Positions 34,573 to 47,567 of a stretch of DNA of 64,000 nucleotides are shown piece after piece. Under the pieces are notes generated by a model. That model did not search any database. It saw only the letters and a list, made by a program, of their open reading frames with translations, and was not told the origin of the DNA. The position numbers and the translations under genes were made by a program. The DNA is from Lindgomyces ingoldianus (taxonomy: Eukaryota; Ascomycota; Dothideomycetes; Pleosporales; Lindgomycetaceae): contig NW_022985185.1 of the NCBI RefSeq assembly GCF_010093535.1, positions 677,256 through 741,255 on the forward strand, given 5' to 3'. How positions within the stretch are numbered: position 1 is the stretch's first letter; each line of letters starts with the position of its first letter.

Positions 34573-35960
34573 ATCGGCTCGCTTGAGAAGTATTCGAGGA
34601 TGAAGCAAAAGAATATGCAAGGTCACAGTAGATATGGAGAAGTCAGATACTGGAGTATATAACGACTGCCGGAGCTTGTAGGCGAGGGGCGAGTTCCTCA
34701 CCACGAGTCAGAAGAAACGTGCCAAGTGCCGAAACGGTTTGAACGTGGGCGAGGGATCCCTTGTGGGCGAAGAGGGAGTCTGGAGGGACATGGGGTTGGG
34801 GAAAATGGGGTGAGCGGTGGGGCAGGTTTGATTTACACGAACAGCTGCAGAGGTCTATACTGCAAGTCCTGAGGCATACAGGATGTTGGTTGGCCAGGCG
34901 TTCTTGTGCAAGCTGTGCCGCAATAATCTTGGCATATCAAGAGGCGTCCTCGCAATTCCACTGTGGAGACGCTAGCATCATCCTTGCAGGCACTTGCTCT
35001 CCAGCTCCTGGTCTTGTCTCAATGCACAAAGGGATTGGGAAGATAACAATTCGAATTACACCGTTATATACGCGGCGAATTGTTCTGAGAAAGGGAAAGG
35101 AAGCAAGAAGTTCTAAACCGTACCTTGAGAGCAGTTTGTGATGGTGGTACAACAGAAGGAAGACGATATTACGTGGATAAGGACAAACAAAAGAAGACGG
35201 AAAATTTTCGGTACCCTACCGGAGCATCTCCGAATCTCTGATTTCCGCCCAGTGTCAGACTCTCAACCAACGGGCCGCGGCGCGGGGAAAGTAATACCGC
35301 TGCCGAAGGATCGAATATCTCGTAAAAAATCCGGGGGAACGGTTCATTGCCTAAATGAGCATGCTTACCGAACGTTGAACCCAATAAACGGCGACGGTTC
35401 CCTTAACCGACTGTGAATGACCGCGTCTCCCTTGCGTTGTCAAAATTTGACGAACGACCCCTTGATTCCAGGATGCAACCATGGAGCTTCATGCGCCCAA
35501 GGACCCACAACTGACCCCCAACCGACGTGACTTGACGTTTTATTTCCTGCCTCAGGATTAGTATCTTGGCTTGTTCGAGGGTCTCTCGATCTGTTCTTAG
35601 TATCTTCGAGCATTGGTATATTCTTCTCTCCCGGCAGAAGTGACCTGATACAGCTCTCCTCCAATGGGAATCTCTCCGGGCGCACGCAGTTTGGACTCCT
35701 ATGGAGCCAGCCGTCTGGTTCAGCACGATATGTGCCGAAGCACAGCTTTCATGAGATGCTCAGGTGTGAGAATTGGACTTGGCACTGTCTCTCTGCTCAG
35801 ATCCTGCGGCTCTACCAGGACTGAAGAAATTTTCTATAAAAGATACTCGGCCCAGCAGTAGTTCCTTCCGCCTCCCCGTTGGAGCGTCTAGATTCGATCT
35901 CACCCCTTGTTGACCTCCTCGAAATAGCTTCGGTCCCTCGGTTCTCTTTGGTCCCTTATC
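34573..35960. other. Divergent promoter region
   Basis: About 1.4 kb between the transporter (minus) and the receptor-like gene (plus), with no gene recognised. It could control both genes. A CT-rich stretch precedes the start at 35961. Confidence 0.5.
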
Positions 35961-37213
35961 ATGGTCTTCAGTGCGTACGTAGAGGAGCAGCGTGATCTGC
36001 GGTGGGTGACGGTTACGTTGACGAGTATTGCGACGATCTTGCTGTGCTGCCGGTTGATAACCACATGGAGGAATAGAGGCTGGCTGGGTATGGAGGACGC
36101 GTTCGTTGTATCTGCGAATGTGAGTGGACTGACCTCCGAGAGCAAGTGCTTCTCTAACAGCGCCCTTAGATCTTCCTGGTTGCTTTCACGGCAATGGTAT
36201 ACATGTCGACAACATACGGATTTGGCACGCATGCAGTGGATATCAAGAAGTCTGGAGGTAATATTTCGAAGGCGATGCAGGTGAATTTCTCCTTTCGATT
36301 GTCGTTCAGCAAAACTAATTCGTCACAACGCAGTTCTTCTGGCTAACACAGGTGTTCTACACCCTGTGCAACGGACTCAACAAGATGTCGTTTCTGGCAC
36401 TATACTACCGTGTCTTCGCCATCAAGCCCTTTCGACGAGCTTGTATGACTATGATGGCCATTTGTATCTCTTGGACAGTCTCCTATGTCTTTGTCGCAAT
36501 TTTCCAATGCACGCCAATTCATAGGACCTGGGATAGGACAGTGCCTGGACACTGTATCAACTTCTTCTGGCATCGGTAAGCAATCATGACAGTCATTGTC
36601 ACCGATTTATGCTGATTCCGGTAGCTGGTCGAACGCGATTTCCAATCTTGTCACCGACCTCATCATCTTCTTCATGCCAATGCCCGTAATTATGCGCTTA
36701 AAAATGTCCGTCGGCAACAAGATTGGCCTCATCGTCCTCTTCTCTATGGGATTCTTCATTTGCCTCATTACCATGCTCCGCATGGCGACCTTACCACTCA
36801 CTTTGAAGACCAAGGAGCCAACCTGGGAATCAGCACCGACGAACCTCTGGTCTTTCATTGAGGCCGCAGTAGGCGTGATTTGTTCTTGTCTCATCAGTCT
36901 CCGAAAGAGCATCTCTTCCCTTTGGCCGGCCAGGTGGCGGAGCACCAAGGGATCTAGCTACGGACAGTATGGACAGTACGGGCAGCCTGGGTCTGGCAAA
37001 GCAATTTCTGGACTCGGTCGCAGCGGTCAGCATGGCACTGCAGGCATGTATCCACTGGAGTCGCTAGAGTCTGTGAAGAATAAGATGCCTGGAAAGAGTA
37101 AGACTGAGGTCACTGTGATGGAAGCCAGCCATATCGTGAGTCGCAGCTCAAGTCAAGAGCATATGATTGAAGGCATTACTGTGACGAAGGATTTCCAGAT
37201 TTCGCGACAATAA
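35961..37213 (+). CDS. Fungal rhodopsin-domain (Pth11-like) seven-helix membrane protein
   Basis: Exons 35961-36119, 36170-36280, 36334-36575 and 36625-37213 join in phase to 366 codons. All three introns are 49-53 nt with standard GT-AG ends. The layout is that of the fungal rhodopsin/Pth11-like family: an extracellular start, then helices such as WVTVTLTSIATILLCCRLI, the WLGMEDAFVV motif, TQVFYTLCNGLNKMSFLALY (helix 3 region) and FQCTPIHRTWD, which marks the loop after helix 4. Then come NLVTDLIIFFMPMPVIMRL and the helix ending LITMLRMATL. The tail from about residue 265 is cytosolic, Ser/Gly-rich, with GQYGQYGQPG. Family members are thought to sense surface or chemical cues at the plasma membrane. 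The gene is convergent with the monooxygenase, only 64 bp apart, which suggests co-regulation or simply tight packing. Ligand unknown. Confidence 0.88.
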
Positions 37214-37277
37214 AATGGTGGTATCAGTATGAGTGGGGACGTTGTATATAATACATAGAGATGAATGACAACAAACT

Positions 37278-38634
37278 TTACTGCTGCTTTAGGAGCATTT
37301 TGGCCTGGTCAAGGTCCTTCGTCAAATCGTGATCCCAAATCCAGTTCATCCTTTCCAGCGCATCGCGCTCCAGTGCCTCCAGATCATCACCCTTCGGGCC
37401 TTGGAGCTCCCAGAGCATACCAGCCTCCCTGCTGGTTTGGACAAGCTTCAGAGATCTTGGGCGTCTCACTTCGTCGTAGGCCCGAAACACTGCTTCAAGG
37501 TCATGGGTGCTGTTCGCCTCACCAAGAAGTTCTCCAAGAATGTAACAGTCTTCGATGCACATTCCAGCCCCAGACCCTTGGTGCGGTGTCGTAGCGTGGG
37601 CGGCGTCGCCGACCAGGCATATTCGTGGTTGAGTTCGGAAATAAGTGCGAGCCGGGGTACCATGATTGAACAAGGCCCAGATGTCTGGGTTCTTCATGTT
37701 GGCCATGATTGCTTGAACCGTTGGGCTCCAGCGGGTGTAATCGGAGCACATTTGCTCCCTTGACGTTTCCACGACCCACTCGGGATCGTTCCATTCGGCT
37801 TTTGAGCTGAACGCCACAACTGCAGGAACAGTTAGTGAATGTGGGCTGTCAAAGGGGTCAATGCATACCGTTCATAATCGTCCCATTCGCGATCGGGAAG
37901 GTGAGGACGTGGCCTGAATAACCCACATACATCTGTGGCGTTGTCGGTTCCTGCTCGCCCATGATCTCTTTCGCTTTCTGCATCGGGATGAGGCCCCGAT
38001 ATACATATTTTCCCGAGAACACGGGTTGAGCCTCGTCTTTGCCAAGGACCACTTCCCGCGTTCGTGACTTGATGCCATCACAACCAATCACTGCAGAATG
38101 CTGGGCAGTAGTTCCGTCCGCGAAGTGGAGAACTGCATCGTCTGATCCGTCGTCTGCTCTGGTGATGTTGACCAGTTTCTTGCGGAATTTGGCGACATCA
38201 GCGGGAACCAACTTGACCAGCTCGTCGAGGAATTGTGCTCGATGCACTCCACCCCTTGGACCTCTTCTCGCAGGCATCTCAAAGATGGGCTCCCCTAGTC
38301 TTATCTTCCTGCCGTCTTTCTGCAACACAACCCCTTCTTCGTCTTCTTTCCTGCGATCCCCAACTCGAACTGTGAACCACAGTGGTGGGTCAAGTTCGAC
38401 GTTGTTCGCGCAACGTAAGAATCCTTCCTTAATGCCTGGCGAGATAAGATCCATGATCCTGACCATACATGGTTCAAAACCAACACCAGCACCAATTTCT
38501 TCGAATTGCGAGGCTGCTTCATAAAGCGTGAGTGGGATATTGTGTTTCAGGAGACTGATGGTGAGGGTAAGTCCTGCGATGCCGCCTCCAATGATGGCGA
38601 TGTTAAAAGGCTTTGGGGGGAGTGAACTGCCCAT
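37278..38634 (-). CDS. FAD-dependent monooxygenase, salicylate hydroxylase-like
   Basis: Exons 38634-37869 and 37819-37278, with a 49-nt GT-AG intron, give 435 codons, the usual size. The ATG at 38634 is the first in frame; the frame is open further upstream but without an ATG. The dinucleotide-binding motif GGGIAG (residues 16-21) starts the Rossmann fold. A DG motif (AVIGCDGIKSRTR) and the GD motif (CLVGDAAHATTPHQGSGAG), which contact FAD, follow. These are the three fingerprints of class A flavoprotein hydroxylases, which use NAD(P)H and O2 to hydroxylate aromatic acids. Salicylate-type substrates are typical of the closest family but not proven. Together with the nearby transporter it may form an uptake-and-oxidation unit. 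Confidence 0.92.
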
Positions 38635-41600
38635 GGTGGTTTCGAGTTGGGTGAGGAGTGCGGGAGTCACTGGTTTGAGGATATGAGAAAAGATTGGTGG
38701 AATTGTTGTGAAAGTGTTGGTTTTGAATTCAGGCACCTAAAGCTCAAGGCAAGGCCGTACAAATACTTCGGGATCCGCGTTTTTATGCCCCGCACCACGT
38801 GCGGCGGGGCGTCGCTTCGATATGCGCCCGAGGTGGCATGACAGTTGATTTCCGCTGTCTAGGAGCTTGGGTTTGGCTTGATTGGAAGGAATATCAGGGT
38901 TTTAAGACTCAAGAGTCTTGAAGCGGAATAATCCTTTAGAACTTGCACCTGCAGATGGAATAGAGAAGCGAGTCCAGTTCGGGCATAATTAGCGGAGCTG
39001 CCCAGGTGGCCAGGCGCACCTGGCTTCCATGTGGCATCGCGTGCATCACACGTGTTTGCATCTTGAATAGGAGGTTTGGAAAGTCGAGGCTAGCATTGAT
39101 GGATTGCCTTAATTAACTTCCCTTACAATCATAATCCTTCGCTAGAATGGGAGAAGGGCGATGTAAGAATGACCACATGGGGGGCTGGGCTAACACTGCC
39201 GCTAAAGAGGGTAGAAAGGGTGTTTTCCTTATGTTAGGTTTTATGAAAGGGAGCAAAGTAGCAGGATCTCTTTATGTCGATAACTACAGGAGCGTGCCGA
39301 GATGGTGGGTTGAGTGGGGCCGGAGGTTAAGACGCCAATTAGTAGCCAAGGGCCTAAGGCAAGGTACGATGTGGCACGTGCCGAAACGTGATTCTGCCTT
39401 TGATGGTCTAGCGCTGAGCTGAGGTTGAAAGTCTTTCTCAAGGTTGCGTTCTGTTCTCTACATGTCCTTGTCTCTGGTGCCAAAATAGCTCCTCCAGAGT
39501 GAAGGAAGGACATGAGAAACGGACACTATCGTTCCTAGGATATTTTAGGGTTCACTGGAGGCACCCGTTTCAGCATCTGCATTCCTTTGACCCCTCTCTC
39601 TATATGCTCTAACTAAGCGCTAATACGTTTCTTAAAACGTAGAGCTGCAGTCTCTACGCAACTGCACAGGCTCTTCGACGTACTACTGAATTGGTATCTC
39701 TAGTGGGGGCCGAAGATATGAGGCGATTATGAGCGAGTAAACTATTTCGGGAATTGGACGAAGTCAACAAATTACGGGGTGTAGATGTCCTTCAGGCAAT
39801 GCTTTTCGTGCCTTGAAGAAGCTCAAGGAACCCAAGGGCTCTCTATATTTCCCCATGCACTGTTATACCGCTCTCCAGGAATTCTTCTACATAATTTTCT
39901 ACACTCTAATTGGCTGAAATTATCCTGTCGCGTTTCCATGGTAATGGCCGTGCTTAAGCAAGATGCTGCCACCCCAATTCAAAATCACAACAAGTCGACA
40001 AGTCAATTCTAGAATCTATCTGCTTTTGACTTCCTCAATTTCTATTTCAAGCGGGTCGTGGCTTCTCCTCACAAAGCACTGAACACTATTATTTTCAACC
40101 GCTCCACGTGTGAAGCTTCCGTGAGGCGAATTTAGGCCCAGGCAAGTTAATTAGGCTAGGTTCGTAATGTGTGGAAATCCACCTTCTGAAGACTCACTGG
40201 GCTAGAGTTCTAGACAAATCGACGCCACTTGTCGCTGGAGGGCACAGCTCAGTTCATCTCACAAATGTTTATTTTCTGGCTAACCAACACCTTTACAGTC
40301 GTTATTAACAGCTCTGAATCAGTGTAGCCCTTAACCTAGAGAAGTTGAAGCTTGCCTTCGCCGCGCTAATTACAGGAACTGTTGTAAAACTCGTGCAAGT
40401 GGTTTCAAAGCCAATCTTGGTCGCATACCTGCCTAGAGACTAGAACATAGTCGCGAGTATAACACGGCTCCAACAACGTTATCTTCGTAAGCATCGATCA
40501 GTTTACAAACATTGACGTTTGCAACGACTGCGACTTCTTTATGATGTGGCTTTTTTGATGGTCTTTATGGCTCCGCTAAACCAAACACGTTAAAGTCAGG
40601 AAATTCTTCGAGGCTGGTGTGTTAATTACAGTATTTGCCTTGTTCTATAGCTTAATGGAGGGGCTCTATGCACAAGAGCGATTGTTGTTCGCCAAGGTTC
40701 GGTGGGAAAAGTACGAAACTCTGGGGATTACAGGATTTGTTCCAATCGTGCAGGTCCTGTTTCTTGCAGGACCAGGGTTTGAAAGGGCAGGGAAATGACC
40801 AAGAAGAAGACGTAAAGATAATTGAGGTAGGGTGTCGTGTGTAATTGAGTGCAGTGTAGGCAAACTCCCAGATTGTTCTCGAAGGTGCATTGAACAGAAG
40901 ACCCTAATCAGACCCCGGCCCGACCAATCCCTGGATTAGTTTCTCTGCTCTATTGTGCAGGATACTTAAGCTATCCTTGTCCTTGCTGCTTCCACGGCTC
41001 TGTACTCCGGATCTACCGAAAGTTTATCTTTAACTCCACTTTCCTTTCCCACAGAACTGGACAATTAAAGTTTCCCGTCGATCAAGCTCACCTGACGTGC
41101 CCTAATGCATCAATTTTGGCAAATAGGCAGCCTAGCGCCAAGAGGACATTGATGCCGCGATGCTGACACCACGATGGAACTAGCATTAGATTCTGTCAAT
41201 TCCCTAAGCAATGAATCACCTCGAAAAGGCCTCAACACCCGCAAAAAGTCAATAGGACACTTTCGCAACTCCCCAATTCGACTTTCCCAAACCGCAAGGA
41301 CTGGAAAGTTCCCAGGCCTTGAGGCATCAGTGAGTCAGGACTAGGCCTCTGCATATTCACCACCCACACTAACGCTAGGCCCATGGACCCAGGACTCTGG
41401 GTTTCCAAGAGTTCCACCAACACCGGAAGCTCCAGACTAGGCCTTCGGGCCCTTGTCGCATATACTAACACCTGACATTTTGGGTCAGGTCTCGTTACCC
41501 CTTCGAGTATTCTGAGATCGACCTTTAGTGATCTCGCGGATTCAACTACTTCCCTCAACCGATCACCAGGTACGCCTTTAAAGACCCTGGCCATTGTATG

Positions 41601-44467
41601 AATGGTAAATGCCCAAAAGAGTACTTTAAAACAGATTTGTTCATTGCGGTAGTAATCACTACTACGCAACCCTAAATCAAGCAAACAAAAATGCTCCCTG
41701 GATACACTAGTCTTGCAAAGAACGGCGCGTGAGAGCAAGAGATTGTTCTTTTGCGGCCCATATGGATTGCAATGTTCATTCCGACTATGTTACTTGAACT
41801 TGGTTGTTCATAGACTTGAATTAGAAGCAGTGTCTGCAGCATATTACTATTCTTCAACCCTCTTTATTTTCTCTTCCTGACGAAGACTTATACGTAAAGG
41901 ATGCTGACCGATGCTTCGGTATATGATGAACCTATTAGCGATTCTAATCTACAAGGCCATAATGCTATGGCACCAGGCTGTTACGCACCTTGGCGCATTG
42001 ACACCTTACACAATGGCTGAATTCCAGGGAAGCAAATTACTCAAGAAAAGCTCTTGGCATTGCCGACCCTTGTCATAATTTTTGTGAAGCCTCTGGTGAG
42101 CCTTTTAGTAGGCGGAGCTCCCCGAGCTCCACCACCTGCCCATATACATGGGATCACTACCGCATACTATAATTATGTGCTGCCTGCTGAGCAGCTTGCT
42201 ACTTAGTCCACTCCTTTGCATATATAGACCCTTAGATACACTCTTTTCGCAATCAATTCAGTTCCTCTATGCAATAGCAAAACTTATCACTTCTTGATCT
42301 ACGCGCACGTTTAACGCCTCCGCCTCGAGCCTCACGCGACCACTTCGCCGACACGTAACCCAAGAAATTGTCGAAGCATATGGGAACCTAAAGAAGTAGC
42401 TGTGGGATATGAGCTAAATCGCTTCTTGAAGAGTTTTCGATTATCTGGAGAGCGGAATGTATTTACAAAGGCCCTTGGAGTCGAAATACCTACTAAACGA
42501 GGGTATTCACGCAATATGGCTAGGATAGGGGTTGGTAGCGTAGAATATCAATATGTACTACGTTGTGGCTCCAGAGAGCGAGAAGATAATTACCGACAAT
42601 CTTGAGCTATCTCCGAAGGAATTTGCATACCTGGCATGAGGGTGGATGGATACCCAGCAACTTATAGAAGCTACTAAGAAGTTCCAGGCTGAAGGTGAGA
42701 GACAGCCTGCTTGCGAGTTTAAGAAGCCCACCTCTCCCTTTCGAGACCACAGTTGAGAAGTTAGCTAACAAGTACTAGCAGCCGCAAATTTAGGAGTTTT
42801 CCATGAGAGGAAGGCAAGAGTTGGTTCGGATCGAGAAAGAGTTTGCGGTCTTGTACGAAGATTGGAAGAGGATGAAGCCCACTCAACGACTCACAAGACT
42901 TTCCTGCGAATACTGTCGCTTGGTACTAGGGATATGAAAGGCCTCCCTTCGCGGATTACAAAGCGATTATGAAACCAAGGGAGGTCTAAGGCATTGAAGA
43001 ATTTCATCTTTTCTTGTTGAATTTCGATGCCTATGAGCTCTACTCGGCACGGTTGAAGCTTGCCTCTAACGCTCTCTGCCGAAGAATTTGAGCAAGCGTT
43101 TCCTCAGGTACTTAATTCACCTATGAACAGTGAGTCAAGTACATCAAAGCTTAGCCCCAGAGGGCATGGAAGTGTCTTTGCAAGCAATATTGAATGGGAA
43201 AATGTTGAGTACCTGCCAGAAGTACCTGTAGCATATTGACGGCCTGTAAAAGCTCCTAGGCGACAATGTTATGCATGAGGCAAGTCCTTCCGAGAATAAC
43301 TCAGGCCTCACATAAATGATAGTGGAGTGCTGATGACGCTCGACAATTGACATTTACGATATTCCTATCTTCATGGCCATTAATTTGGAGCGGATCCGGT
43401 TCCAAGTACGTGGACACTATATCTTGGTGTTAAAGATGGAAATGAATTAAAAAATGGAACCTCGGGGAACAGTCGGCTGTTTTACTTCTTCGGCACAAGG
43501 AGCCAAGTCCTCTTCGGGGTGGATGGTACCCCGTTAAGACTATAGAGATTATGACGATCTCAAGAGGCCGATGTGGGTGGCAGACAGCCATGATTCGATC
43601 CTGCTCACACATTGAGCTTACTCAGAGGGCGGAGGAGACTCCGCTAGAGTACCAAAATGACTGCTCACCTCTAGCTATCCTCTGCGAAAAAATTCCAAAC
43701 GTGCTGTTTCTGCCTGGACGTGGGCCACCACCTCCGCCTGGACGAAGTCCCTGATGGCTGCGCCATGAAATTCAGTGCAATTACACTATTAGAGGCTTCT
43801 CTGTGAATAGCTATGACACCTCAGTTTAGAGTGCTATCCACATATGCTACCAAACTCCACACGTACCCCTACCTATTGGAACAAGCCGGCCTGGCGATCA
43901 CTAGGCACATATGTAGTACAATGCCGCCTCAATTGGAACTAGCCACTCATCCAACTCTCAAATACTGATCCTGTAACCTATCGGAATAGGTCGAGCAGTC
44001 GAGGCCCAAGACCAAATAAGGTATAATCCCCACCCGATCTGTTCCGAGCGCAATACACTAGATTCCTCTCCAAATTGCATCATGTAGGCTAAATTAAAAG
44101 AGAAACGATTCAGGATACAAGTCTGTGAATGGATTTTAGGCTGGGCTTGGAAGAGATACAAGATGAATGGAGGGTTAAAAATCTTGGCGATAGATGTACG
44201 GACGGGCACGAAAGGCTTTTTCGACGTAAGAATATAGATCTGGGAGCTGTTGATATACAGGGTCTGAGAGGTAGTTAGGAATCACGGTGGATTTCAAGGA
44301 GTATACTCTCTGCGTGCTGCGGAAGGCTGCTTGGCTCTTTCCTTCCGCCCTTGTTGTGTAGTTAATGTTATCCTGTCAGACATGCCATTTTATTGCTCAA
44401 ATTCAAACTTTCTACTCTATTAACTGTCTACGCATATATCACTGAAAAAGCTTCCACTATGAGAATA
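38635..44467. other. Long gene-poor stretch
   Basis: No intact gene is supported over 5.8 kb. A minus-strand frame at 41232-41594 (ATG, 120 codons) is the longest with a proper start but has no recognised domain. At about 42390-42970 two plus-strand frames, each crossed by stops, read like protein (ELNRFLKSFRLSGERNVF in one, SEKIITDNLELSPKEFAYLA in the other) and may be a decayed gene. AT content is moderate and there is no strong RIP pattern. Confidence 0.4.
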
Positions 44468-45431
44468 TCAAAGCCTGCTTGGCTCCACTTTCTCTAATTC
44501 CCCCAGTTCTTCTAGAACATGGGGGTCATCCTCTGGGTGACTTGCACCTCTTGACTTTTTAGACTCAGCAGCCTCCACGATATGGGCCTCGTATTTTGAT
44601 GAGGAGGGAGTGAAGTTAAATTGGCGAACTTCGCAGTTCAGATAGGCAGTTCCTAAGCAGGTGAGCAAAGATGTCTGATGCCTTGGATTAGGGGGTTGAG
44701 CACCTCTTACTGGATCATCTCCAGTCCAGTCCTCTGTCAGGTAATGAAGGAATGCGCCATGTGTGACGAGGAGGACCTTAAAGCACTCAGCGTAAATGCT
44801 ACCATTGATTTCGTTGGGTGTCAGGTACAGCCTACATGCGATTCAGGGCGTTGGAAGAGCCATGTTCTCAGATCCGCCGCACGTTTCTCTATTGCGGCTT
44901 TTTCAGAAGCCCAGTACCCTGTCTGCATGCGACGTTTATCAATTTAGAAATGACTCATGGGTTCCACGTGACTTCAACTTACCTTCGAATTCCAGCCGTC
45001 TTCCACAGCATCAAGATTAATTTTCCCCAAACTAAACCCTAAGTTCTCTTCACCAAATAACTGCGAAATACTGATCTCTAATAAATTCCTCGGGTGTCCC
45101 ACATCACAATTCAAATTGCTCACTTCCTGCGCAGCCGGGATAACCAAATACGGCACTTCCGGGCGAGCCAATGTTGGGCCGAAGCTCAAAATTGCCGTTT
45201 GGATTGCACGACGCAGAGGAGAGGAGAGCACCAAGTCGATCGTATTGTGATGAGGGAAGGATTTTTGTAGCTGAAGACATTGCAATTTACCATTGTGAGT
45301 CAGAGTTGCGTCATGGATGTGGACGGCATGCTGATGGGGCGTTAGAAGGCTTGAGAGGGAGGAGAACATGTACAGACATTGACGTTATGGCAGCCTTCTG
45401 CGTGGCGAACGAGATGGAGAGTTGGAGGCAT
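44468..45431 (-). CDS. Histidine phosphatase (phosphoglycerate mutase-like), 5 exons
   Basis: Exons 45431-45378, 45330-44983, 44922-44836, 44776-44704 and 44652-44468 join with matching phases to 248 codons. Exon 1 (MPPTLHLVRHAEGCHNVN) holds the catalytic RHxE(G) motif with His10. The conserved arginine stretch (LVLSSPLRRAIQTA) is in exon 2, and the second catalytic histidine is in exon 4 (VLLVTHGAFLHYL, His169). GTAYLNCEVRQF in exon 5 matches the end of the fold. The family (branch 2-like, as in yeast YOR283W/PMU1) covers phosphatases of varied small substrates; the true substrate is not known. The donors GTCTGT and GTGCTC of introns 1 and 4 are weak, but the joined protein fits the family across each junction. 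No signal peptide, so probably cytosolic. Confidence 0.85.
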
Positions 45432-47139
45432 TGTGATGTGTGCTGTTGAAGAGTTTGGGAAGCTGGTTGTGTGGATGGGCAGCAGTTGGCCACGCTAAAC
45501 CCTTTTTCGTTAGATTTTGACGAGGTAGGAGCACATGAACTTTTCCAGCCAGTCAATTTGAGGAGTTTTCATTCATTTGTATTGCTTGAGGATCTCAAGG
45601 TTCAAAGCCAAAGAGACTTGAATGCGAAGAATCTCCTTAGTTGTTTCGATTGTATTTGAGAACGCATTAAGCCCCCACCATCTCGAGCAAATCTCATTAC
45701 GTGTCGATTCAACAAGATACCCTATGGTATCTGAAGACCTGGCGAGAGCTATTTAAACTGCAACCACGTATTTCCTGTATTTAGATTTGATTAGGGCTAG
45801 TCGTCGTTTCATGAGAAAATGGATAAGCTTCTTTTTCGTGCCATGAAACTGGCATCTACGCCGAACGCTCCAATCGAAATCTCAATTTCACTGACGGCGG
45901 GGAGATTACTGAACCCTACCGTTACTGTACTGCGCATTCAATTACATTTCGGACTCCAGTGAGTACTACTGCCAGGTCGGAGGCGGCAGGTAGCCTGAGT
46001 TGCAAGTGCTAAAAGGTCAACCTTCTACCATACACAGCAGACGAACATATGTAGGCGGATAGAAATGCACGCGCGACAGCCTGTACCTACTTTTGATTAA
46101 CTAAATCATGACATGAGGCGCAGCAACCATATGGGAGTAGATAGCGCACATTCGACGGGTGTATTAGTGGCAAGGGATGAAATGCCATTGGATGTTATTT
46201 TACCTTACTATTTGTATAGAGTAACGTGGGGGGCGGGGGAAGCCAATAATTAACATTCTTAATAGATTTCTATAGGAGAATTGACTTGCATACAACTAGG
46301 AGACTACCCCACTAAGCTCCATGTTTACCCTGGAACTACGACTTCCAAAAGGCAAAGTTCGTTAGGAAAGGGTGAACCCACTCCTGCCTGTGTTGTGATT
46401 ACCGCCACGTCATAAATTCAAAGGAAATTTATTAGCTCAGGCAGAATGTCCAAATTTCAAACCACCTCTTTGCACTTATGTTTTCGTAAGGAAGCTTGGA
46501 AGGGCTCTGCATTAGATCTTGAGCCCTAATCACACCAACCCTGACTAGCGGCCACCTCTCCTTGACTGCTGCGCTGCTCAATGTCGTGGTGAACTGATAT
46601 ACGGCTCAGCTCCGTGATGTTGTCGCATTGGTGCTCTTTGCTAGACCTGGCCTGGGCCCTTTTTGAAATGCAGCGAAATCTAAGAGTTGTCCACTTCTTG
46701 AAGCTTTGCTGAGAGGTTTATCACGAATCTTACAACCTAGGTTCAGAACGAATATGGGAATGCCGAGACAGCAGTGGCGATGGTGAAGATATTTTATTCG
46801 AGATGGGCGGATATGTCGACGCTCTAGAGATCAACTACTCGACTGTTAATTGCCTGAACGCTCTTCACATTGATATACGCGTACAAGTGGGGTCTGTGGC
46901 TGCAAGCTGCTCGTGGAAGACTAATTGAATGCTGTTAGACGCCATAGCTCGAAGGCCTAGGCTCAGCAGGAAGCAAATTCCGGCCCTGACCTATTTCTTC
47001 ACTCATAAACTCCATAGGATTATAGTAACTTGGCCTGTCCAGGGGTACTTTCTGTTCTTGTTACTAAGTTGAACAACATTCTTTAGACTAAAGCCGCCAA
47101 ACCTGTTATCTGCCCCAGCCTGAAGAAAGTCATCACAAA
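45432..47139. other. Intergenic stretch, no gene recognised
   Basis: Balanced DNA, only short frames. The 5' half of the dioxygenase pseudogene that follows should lie here, but I could not identify its N-terminal domain; it may be lost or too decayed. Confidence 0.4.
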
Positions 47140-47567
47140 AGCTTAGTCCCACACACTGATTTTGGCAGTGTGACTATTCTGGTAAACAACTTTGGGGGTC
47201 TACAAGTCCTCCCTGAGGGAAAAGCTGTTAAAGAGGAAAATTGGCTCTGGATCAGGCCTAGCCCGGGCCGTGCGGTTATTAACCTGAATGACGCTATGGT
47301 AAAATTCACGAATGGATTGCTTGAAGCCCAATGTATTCGGTGACATATGCCCCTGGAGAGAGGACAAACTTGACGCGCTACTTGCCTGCGTATTTTACAA
47401 GGCCAGAGGATTAGTGCTTTATGATGAGCCTGGAAGGTAGTGTGATGATACGTAGGCTAAATAGTGAGGATGAGGACTTGGGGTGTGCCGGCTGGAAAGT
47501 GGGTGAGGACAAGAGTCAGGGCTGCACAGTTTTCGAAATGGGCTACCAAAGGTCTGAATTAAAATGA
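47140..47567 (+). pseudogene. Isopenicillin N synthase-like 2OG-Fe(II) dioxygenase, C-terminal remnant
   Basis: The frame through SLVPHTDFGSVTILVNNF carries the HxD iron-binding pair (His at 47152, Asp at 47158). It goes on through GGLQVLPEG, WLWIRPSPGRAVINLNDAMV and KFTNGLLEAQ, which is the core of the family. Near 47335 the homologous reading shifts by one base and continues as VTYAPGER, LTRYLPAYFTRPED, SLEGSVMIRRL, interrupted by a TAG after RPED and ending with TGA at 47565-47567. The second iron-binding histidine should sit at the shift (family pattern HRV) and is damaged. No N-terminal domain was found upstream. Such enzymes oxidise small molecules in fungal secondary or hormone metabolism. 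This copy cannot be active as it stands. Confidence 0.75.
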
